Assembly (NCBI GenBank): GCA_029907285.1
Contig: JARYMD010000139.1
Span: forward strand, 1-10,256
Direction: 5' to 3'
Length of the DNA: 10,256 nucleotides
Source of the DNA: Verrucomicrobiota bacterium
GTDB lineage: Bacteria > Verrucomicrobiota > Verrucomicrobiia > Limisphaerales > J093
In this document: positions 6,016 through 10,256 of the stretch, in pieces
Position numbering within the stretch: position 1 is the stretch's first letter
Layout of the letters: each line of letters begins with the position of its first letter
Notes under the pieces: model-generated
What the model was told of the DNA's origin: nothing
Seen by the model: the letters and a program-made list of their open reading frames with translations, nothing else
Databases searched by the model: none
Translations under genes and position numbers: made by a program

Positions 6016-9000
6016 TCATTTGGCTGATTGCGCTGCTGCAGCCAGCTCGGCAATAACGCGCCGCTGAGTCACCTCAAACAAGAGGGCGTCATATCGTGTT
6101 CGTTCGTTGAAGTAGTCCATTTGCACTGCGCGGTTGCAGACGTCTGCTGCTTCTTTGAGCTGGTCGAGTCTTCGGTATGAGTCGGCCATTCGCGTAACAA
6201 GCAACAGCGGCGCCGATGCATCCAGCTTGAACTTGTTTGCGCCGCGCGGCAAATCCGACAGAAGCGCGAGCCGGCCGTAGTTTATGCAGGACTGATCGTC
6301 GCCCCTGTCCCATGCGAGTTCGGCAAGGTAGGCCTGATAAAGCCTTTGGTTGTCGGGATCGACCTGTATGAGAGTTTGCAACACTTGCGACAAGTGATCT
6401 GTGGGGGGCGCATAAAACACAGAGCGCTGTTCCAGGTAAGTGCGCATGAGACTCAGGCCGTAGTGCCTCAAGAGCGCGGGGTTGGTCTTTGCTCTTTCGT
6501 ACATTTTCTGCCCCAGCAAAGCGTATCTGAGCACGTCGTGTTCAGCCGAAGCCTCGAGGCGTTTGAACCTTGTTGCGATCTCGTGCGGTTCGAGTGCGTC
6601 TGGCTCATCCTGCATCCAGCGCAACAGAAATGAATCCATAATGTCAACGTACCTGCGTTCTTCAGCCAGATAGAACCGGGTGAAGGCGGTCCTGTCTTCC
6701 TTGGTGAGCTTGTGTCTGGCGAGGTATTGCCCAAGCAACGTTTCTGCCCGCCGCGAGAAGTTCTCGTCCAACTGCTGGAACCTCCGGGCAGTGCGCCTGA
6801 GGAAAAAATCGCGCTGCGCGACGTACTCGAGCACGGGGTAAAAATCGCTGTGCTGGCGTGTGCCGACTGCCGGGATCAGAGCCCCGAACTCTGACGAAAC
6901 CACTTCGCGTCCGAGGAACAAAACCGGGTTGGACAATCCGAGCCGTTCGAGGTCCGCCTTCACTTCAGGTTCGGCCAGCGCGGCCACGACCTTGTCAACA
7001 TCATGCTTTCTCGGTTCAACTGTGCCAACAAGAACAAGGTCTGCGGTGTCGGTCCGCCACAAGCTGACCGACGGGAACTCGCTCGTGAACGTTGCAAGGA
7101 AAATGTCAAACGCGGCGTCGCTGAACTCGTAAAGCTGCATCCATTGAACCATGAGTCCGCCGGGCGCAAGGTGCGCCCTGCAATTGGCGTAGAACTCCCG
7201 GCTGAAGACGTTTGCGACGCCTGCCATCCACGGGTTTGATGGCTCGCTGATAATCACGTCATATCGCTTGTCCGTAGAGAGAAGGAATGACTTTGCGTCG
7301 TCAATGATCATCCGCAGCCGCTTGTCATGGAACACGTCCCTGTTGTAGTTGGAGAACATCTTTGCGCCTTCGATTACCTCGGGCGAAATCTCGACGACAT
7401 CCAGACTTCTCACTCTGTTGTGTGCCAGGGCGGACCCGGCCGTAACACCGCTTCCGAGACCGATCACAAGGACATCTTGAGCATCCGGGTGCAATGCCAA
7501 CGGCACTTGGGCCGACAACACCTGCGTCATCATGTCCGTGAACGTGCTCGCATCTGTCTTGCCGTTGACCTTCAAGAAAAGGTTCGTTCCGTCAACCCTG
7601 TCACCGTGCACGCTCACGGTCGCCCCTGCGCCGTCCCGGTAGAATCTGATATTCGAAGTTCTTGCCACTTCCAGGAAGTCTTTCCGGTTTGGGGGAACGA
7701 TGCCCGGCCGCCACATTCCCAATGTCAGAGCGCCCTGCCATGTTCGGTCAAACAACGGCCCTGCCGCCCACACTATTGCTGCCAAGGCAATGAGCATCGG
7801 CACGGTCGATATCCTGATCCGCAGCCCATTTGTGCGCGTCAACACCGCAAGCCCGATCCACGTATTCAATCCGGCGCCCAATGCAAATGTTCTGGCCAGT
7901 CCCAGCTTGGGCAAAAACAGAAAACCCGTTAGACAGGTGCCCAACACCGTTCCAAGCGTGTTTACAGCAAACACGCGGCCGACAGCACTTCCTGCTTCCG
8001 AAACCGCAGAGGCCGCAACCCGGCTGACAAGTGGCAATGTCATCCCCAAACACAGAGTCGGTATGAACATCACGCCGAAACAAATCAGAGCCTGACACAA
8101 GACATACACCGGATACGCAGCCTCCGTCCTCGAAAGCAATCCGGCGAGCCGAACAAACCAATAAGGCAAATAAGCGTAGAAAAACATCGAAACGCCAAGC
8201 GTTGCCGCCAAAGCCAGCTCGGCAAACCCAAACGCCCGGAAAGGCCGTCGTGCAAACCCCGCCTTTGTCACCACCCATGCACCCACGGCAATGCCCGCTA
8301 TAAACGTGATCAGCATGATCGAGAACGCGTGCGTGCTGGACCCGAGCGCCAGCGACAAAACACGCGTCCACGCCACCTGGTAAAGCATCGCCACAAAACC
8401 CGACAACCCTATTGCAAAAACGGCCAGAAGCCTGTCCCCGGGCCGATACACTTCATCGTCGGCCAGGCCATTTTCAGGGTCTGGCGCTTGTTCCACAGCC
8501 GGAGTTTGCCCGGGCGCGACCTCGACCCCTTCTCTCATCCACCCGCTGAGGAACAGGCCAACACAACCAACTGCGAGATTCATCGACGCCGCAGCAAGGA
8601 CTGTTGCGCTCAGCCCCATCGCCTGAATCCACCAGAAATCCGCCAGAACAACTCCCAGCACTGCGCCCGCGCTGTTTACCGAATACAAAGCTGCAACCCG
8701 TCCCTGCATCTCCCCCAACGTCTTCGTTACCAGCCGGGTTATCATTGGCAGCGTCCCGCCCATCAACACCGTCGGGAACAGAATCGCTGCCAGACTGAAG
8801 CAGAACTTCAGAACAAAACCTGCGGCCGGCCCCGGCGCCCACGAGCGCACCAGCGACACGTAAAAGCCGTAGCAAAGTTCGTAATACGTCGGAAATGCAA
8901 TCGCATACAACCCAATCGCCAATTCCAGCCAGCCGTAAATTGCCAACGGACGTTTCACCCGGTCCGCAAGACGGCCAATCCACCAGTTCCCAGCCGCCAA

Positions 9001-9186
9001 CCCGCCCATGAACGCCATCAGCACCGCCACAACCGCGTAACTGGCGTGGCCAAGGAACAATGCAAGGTACCGCGACCAAACCACCTCATAGACCAAGCCG
9101 GCCGCACCAGAAAGAAACAGACAAAACAAAACCGCCCCCAGCACCAATCTGGTGCCGGGCCGCGCCGGTAATTGAACTCCTGCCAT
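6016..9186 (-). CDS. Large membrane protein with spermidine-synthase-like domain
   Basis: The 1056-residue product combines a polytopic membrane part with a Rossmann-fold domain of the spermidine synthase superfamily. Residues 15-215 and 253-450 are two homologous membrane halves: SGAAGLVYEVVWSRYLALFL (26-45) matches SGFVAMLYQVAWTRVLSLAL (262-281), and FPTVLMGGTLPM (137-148) matches IPTLCLGMTLPL (375-386). The nucleotide-binding motif VLVIGLGSGVTAGS is at 572-585, DVVEIS at 596-601, DDAKSFL at 629-635 and YDVIISEPSNPWMAGVANVF at 642-661. The usual GGGDGG of true spermidine synthases is GLGSGV here and the catalytic Asp region is SEPSNPW, so polyamine synthesis is doubtful; the true substrate is unknown. 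Residues 790-1056 are soluble and helical, possibly TPR-like. It starts at ATG 9186 with a weak AGG 5 nt upstream, and appears to be a single-gene unit. Confidence 0.9.
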   Translation of the reverse strand: MAGVQLPARPGTRLVLGAVLFCLFLSGAAGLVYEVVWSRYLALFLGHASYAVVAVLMAFMGGLAAGNWWIGRLADRVKRPLAIYGWLELAIGLYAIAFPTYYELCYGFYVSLVRSWAPGPAAGFVLKFCFSLAAILFPTVLMGGTLPMITRLVTKTLGEMQGRVAALYSVNSAGAVLGVVLADFWWIQAMGLSATVLAAASMNLAVGCVGLFLSGWMREGVEVAPGQTPAVEQAPDPENGLADDEVYRPGDRLLAVFAIGLSGFVAMLYQVAWTRVLSLALGSSTHAFSIMLITFIAGIAVGAWVVTKAGFARRPFRAFGFAELALAATLGVSMFFYAYLPYWFVRLAGLLSRTEAAYPVYVLCQALICFGVMFIPTLCLGMTLPLVSRVAASAVSEAGSAVGRVFAVNTLGTVLGTCLTGFLFLPKLGLARTFALGAGLNTWIGLAVLTRTNGLRIRISTVPMLIALAAIVWAAGPLFDRTWQGALTLGMWRPGIVPPNRKDFLEVARTSNIRFYRDGAGATVSVHGDRVDGTNLFLKVNGKTDASTFTDMMTQVLSAQVPLALHPDAQDVLVIGLGSGVTAGSALAHNRVRSLDVVEISPEVIEGAKMFSNYNRDVFHDKRLRMIIDDAKSFLLSTDKRYDVIISEPSNPWMAGVANVFSREFYANCRAHLAPGGLMVQWMQLYEFSDAAFDIFLATFTSEFPSVSLWRTDTADLVLVGTVEPRKHDVDKVVAALAEPEVKADLERLGLSNPVLFLGREVVSSEFGALIPAVGTRQHSDFYPVLEYVAQRDFFLRRTARRFQQLDENFSRRAETLLGQYLARHKLTKEDRTAFTRFYLAEERRYVDIMDSFLLRWMQDEPDALEPHEIATRFKRLEASAEHDVLRYALLGQKMYERAKTNPALLRHYGLSLMRTYLEQRSVFYAPPTDHLSQVLQTLIQVDPDNQRLYQAYLAELAWDRGDDQSCINYGRLALLSDLPRGANKFKLDASAPLLLVTRMADSYRRLDQLKEAADVCNRAVQMDYFNERTRYDALLFEVTQRRVIAELAAAAQSAK

Positions 9187-9376
9187 CGACCTGTGATTCT
9201 GAAACGTGGTTAACTACGAAGAACAGTGCAAACTGCCGCGACATTAGACCAGGAAACCGTGCCGCATCGGACTCTGTCCGTCGTGCCCGCGGCACAAACA
9301 ACGCTCTGGTCGGGCATCATTGTGACTCTGCCTTGTTGGGACCAAACCAGCGCTTGCTGCCCTTGAAACGTGGGTG
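9187..9376. other. Intergenic region between the pseudopilin and large membrane genes
   Basis: No gene, repeat or clear terminator seen. It would contain the promoter of the large membrane gene and the 3' UTR of the pseudopilin gene. Confidence 0.4.
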
Positions 9377-9733
9377 TCACAAGGTATGGCCTTTGGATGC
9401 CAGACTGCAGGTGGGCGGCGATCCGACAACGCCGTAATCATACGTGCCACCGCCGGGACACTGAGGAGCCACGCCGTTCTTCAAGTAGCTGTTCACAGCC
9501 GGAATGTCCACCGGCTCGCCGTTGCCCTTCCGGTTCTCGGCAGCCCATGCTTCTTTGGCGCTGTCAATGGCACGGAGGTTCATCTGACATGCCTGCCGCT
9601 GGGCATTCTCACGTGCTTTTGCAAAGTTCGGAACGGCTATGGCCGCCAACACCCCGATGATCGCCACCACGATCATGATTTCAATCAGGGTGAACCCAGA
9701 CACTCGATTCCTTACCGTCTTCATAGATTGCAT
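9377..9733 (-). CDS. Type II secretion/type IV pilus-like pseudopilin
   Basis: The 118-residue product has a type III signal sequence: a short basic leader (MQSMKTVRNRVSG) and the prepilin peptidase site G13|FTLIE with the conserved Glu at +5, followed by the hydrophobic helix IMIVVAIIGVLAAIAVPNF (19-37). After cleavage by a prepilin peptidase it would assemble into a pilus or pseudopilus. The globular part (38-118) is short and has Cys49, Cys92 and Cys109; the ending around CPGGGTYDYGV and CSLASKGHTL is a pattern I associate with Verrucomicrobiota pseudopilins. No other pilus or secretion gene lies nearby, so it is an orphan in this window. An ATG at 9724 would shorten the leader to ten residues and is equally plausible. 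Confidence 0.88.
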   Translation of the reverse strand: MQSMKTVRNRVSGFTLIEIMIVVAIIGVLAAIAVPNFAKARENAQRQACQMNLRAIDSAKEAWAAENRKGNGEPVDIPAVNSYLKNGVAPQCPGGGTYDYGVVGSPPTCSLASKGHTL

Positions 9734-9814
9734 TTCTAGGATTAGCGCGTATCCAATGGTCTCAGCTACATCCGATTCGGCCGGCGAAGCACGAGGTTGT
9801 GGCAGCGCCGGGGA

Positions 9815-9845
9815 ATTCTAATATCAACCACAGCACCAAAGTCAA
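9815..9845 (-). promoter_or_regulatory. Candidate sigma-70 promoter for the pseudopilin gene
   Basis: On the minus strand TTGACT (9845-9840) and TAGAAT (9820-9815) each match the consensus at five of six positions with a 19-nt spacer, slightly long. The -10 element lies about 80 nt before the start at 9733, leaving a moderate 5' UTR. Confidence 0.35.
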
Positions 9846-9959
9846 TGAGACACCACAAACCTGCGCGCCAGCGCCTGTCAACCTATCTTTCTAACACCGC
9901 AATCAGCGGCAAGTTCTTGCGCCTCATCGCACCCCTGCGGCACCGCTCTCCGGCCAACA

Positions 9960-10256
9960 TCACATTGCGTCCATCGCATCTGACACGCCGAGCCCGCCGT
10001 CAATGAGCCGCCGACCCCGTCTCTCACTGCCGGTCTTGTCCTGTGTGGTTCTGACTTGTGCCTGCAAGTACTGGGCGATCGTCGTGTGACCGTTCTCACG
10101 CGCCACGTCCACGGGTGTCTGCCCTTGCGGACCGCGCACATTGATGTCGGCGCCTGCGTCCACCAGCAACCGCACCATTGGCAAGTCGCCCTTCCGAACC
10201 GCCAGATGCAGCACTGTCCAGCCGGACTTGTCTTTCGCATTGAGATCGGAACCGGC
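9960..10256 (-). CDS. Ankyrin-repeat protein, C-terminal part
   Basis: Only the last 98 residues are in the window; the 5' end lies beyond the right edge. Ankyrin repeats are visible: SDLNAKDKSGWTVLHLAVRK (3-22), then GDLPMVRLLVDAGADINVRG (23-42) and GQTPVDVARENGHTTIAQYL (45-64). The G-TxLHLA and LL-AGADxN signatures are clear. Ankyrin repeats mediate protein-protein binding, so no specific role can be given. The tail (65-98, QVRTTQDKTGSERR to the end MDAM) is not repeat-like. The frame is open to the window edge with no stop. Confidence 0.88.
   Translation of the reverse strand, partial: AGSDLNAKDKSGWTVLHLAVRKGDLPMVRLLVDAGADINVRGPQGQTPVDVARENGHTTIAQYLQAQVRTTQDKTGSERRGRRLIDGGLGVSDAMDAM

Noticed and set aside
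8329..9171. 280-residue plus-strand open frame
   Set aside because: It lies fully antisense to the large membrane protein and is rich in Arg, Pro, Gln and His with no domain, as expected of an antisense shadow in GC-rich DNA.

Overview
The window looks like a chromosomal stretch of a member of the Verrucomicrobiota (a Pedosphaera/Limisphaera-type relative is my best guess). That rests on inference: a short type II pseudopilin with a C-terminal Cys pair, ECF sigma/anti-sigma modules, a very large membrane spermidine-synthase-like protein, and GC-rich hairpin repeats scattered between genes. No mobile element, CRISPR array, rRNA or tRNA was recognised.

Layout. 111-746 (+) encodes an exported coiled-coil protein with a C-terminal LysM domain. 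747-1014 is intergenic and holds repeat copy A. 1015-3630 (-) is a tight three-gene operon read right to left: an ECF sigma factor (3630-3085), a three-TM candidate anti-sigma protein (3080-2583), and a 523-residue membrane protein (2586-1015) that joins bactofilin-like beta-helix repeats to an RDD domain. The gap of 4 nt and the ATGA overlap point to translational coupling. 3631-3873 is a divergent promoter region. 3874-4371 (+) is a helical protein of unknown function. 4372-4619 is a convergent intergenic region with an inverted repeat and repeat copy B.

4620-5264 (-) encodes a coiled-coil protein with an anti-sigma-like N-terminus. It is ATGA-coupled to a frameshifted upstream gene (5261-5553) that ends in a sigma-4-like helix-turn-helix. 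5554-6015 is a repeat-rich gap: a CGCAGATT-type word, a CCCC/GGGG hairpin, five CAACGNN heptamers, repeat copy C and a GCGCGCCG hairpin. 6016-9186 (-) encodes a 1056-residue protein with two homologous membrane halves, a spermidine-synthase-like Rossmann domain and a helical C-terminus. 9377-9733 (-) is a short pseudopilin with a plausible promoter upstream. 9960-10256 (-) is the 3' end of an ankyrin-repeat protein cut by the window edge.

How it fits together. The clearest functional unit is the sigma/anti-sigma/effector operon, probably an envelope-stress type circuit in which the sigma factor drives its own operon and the membrane proteins sense or execute the response. The 4.6-5.6 kb pair may be the decayed relic of a comparable two-gene module. 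The remaining genes look like independent single-gene units. The most unusual non-genic signal is a dispersed family of about 70-110 bp repeats, with three fairly full copies and one partial copy. All three full copies keep the same reading frame open. I found no convincing defence, secondary-metabolite or other multi-gene novel system.
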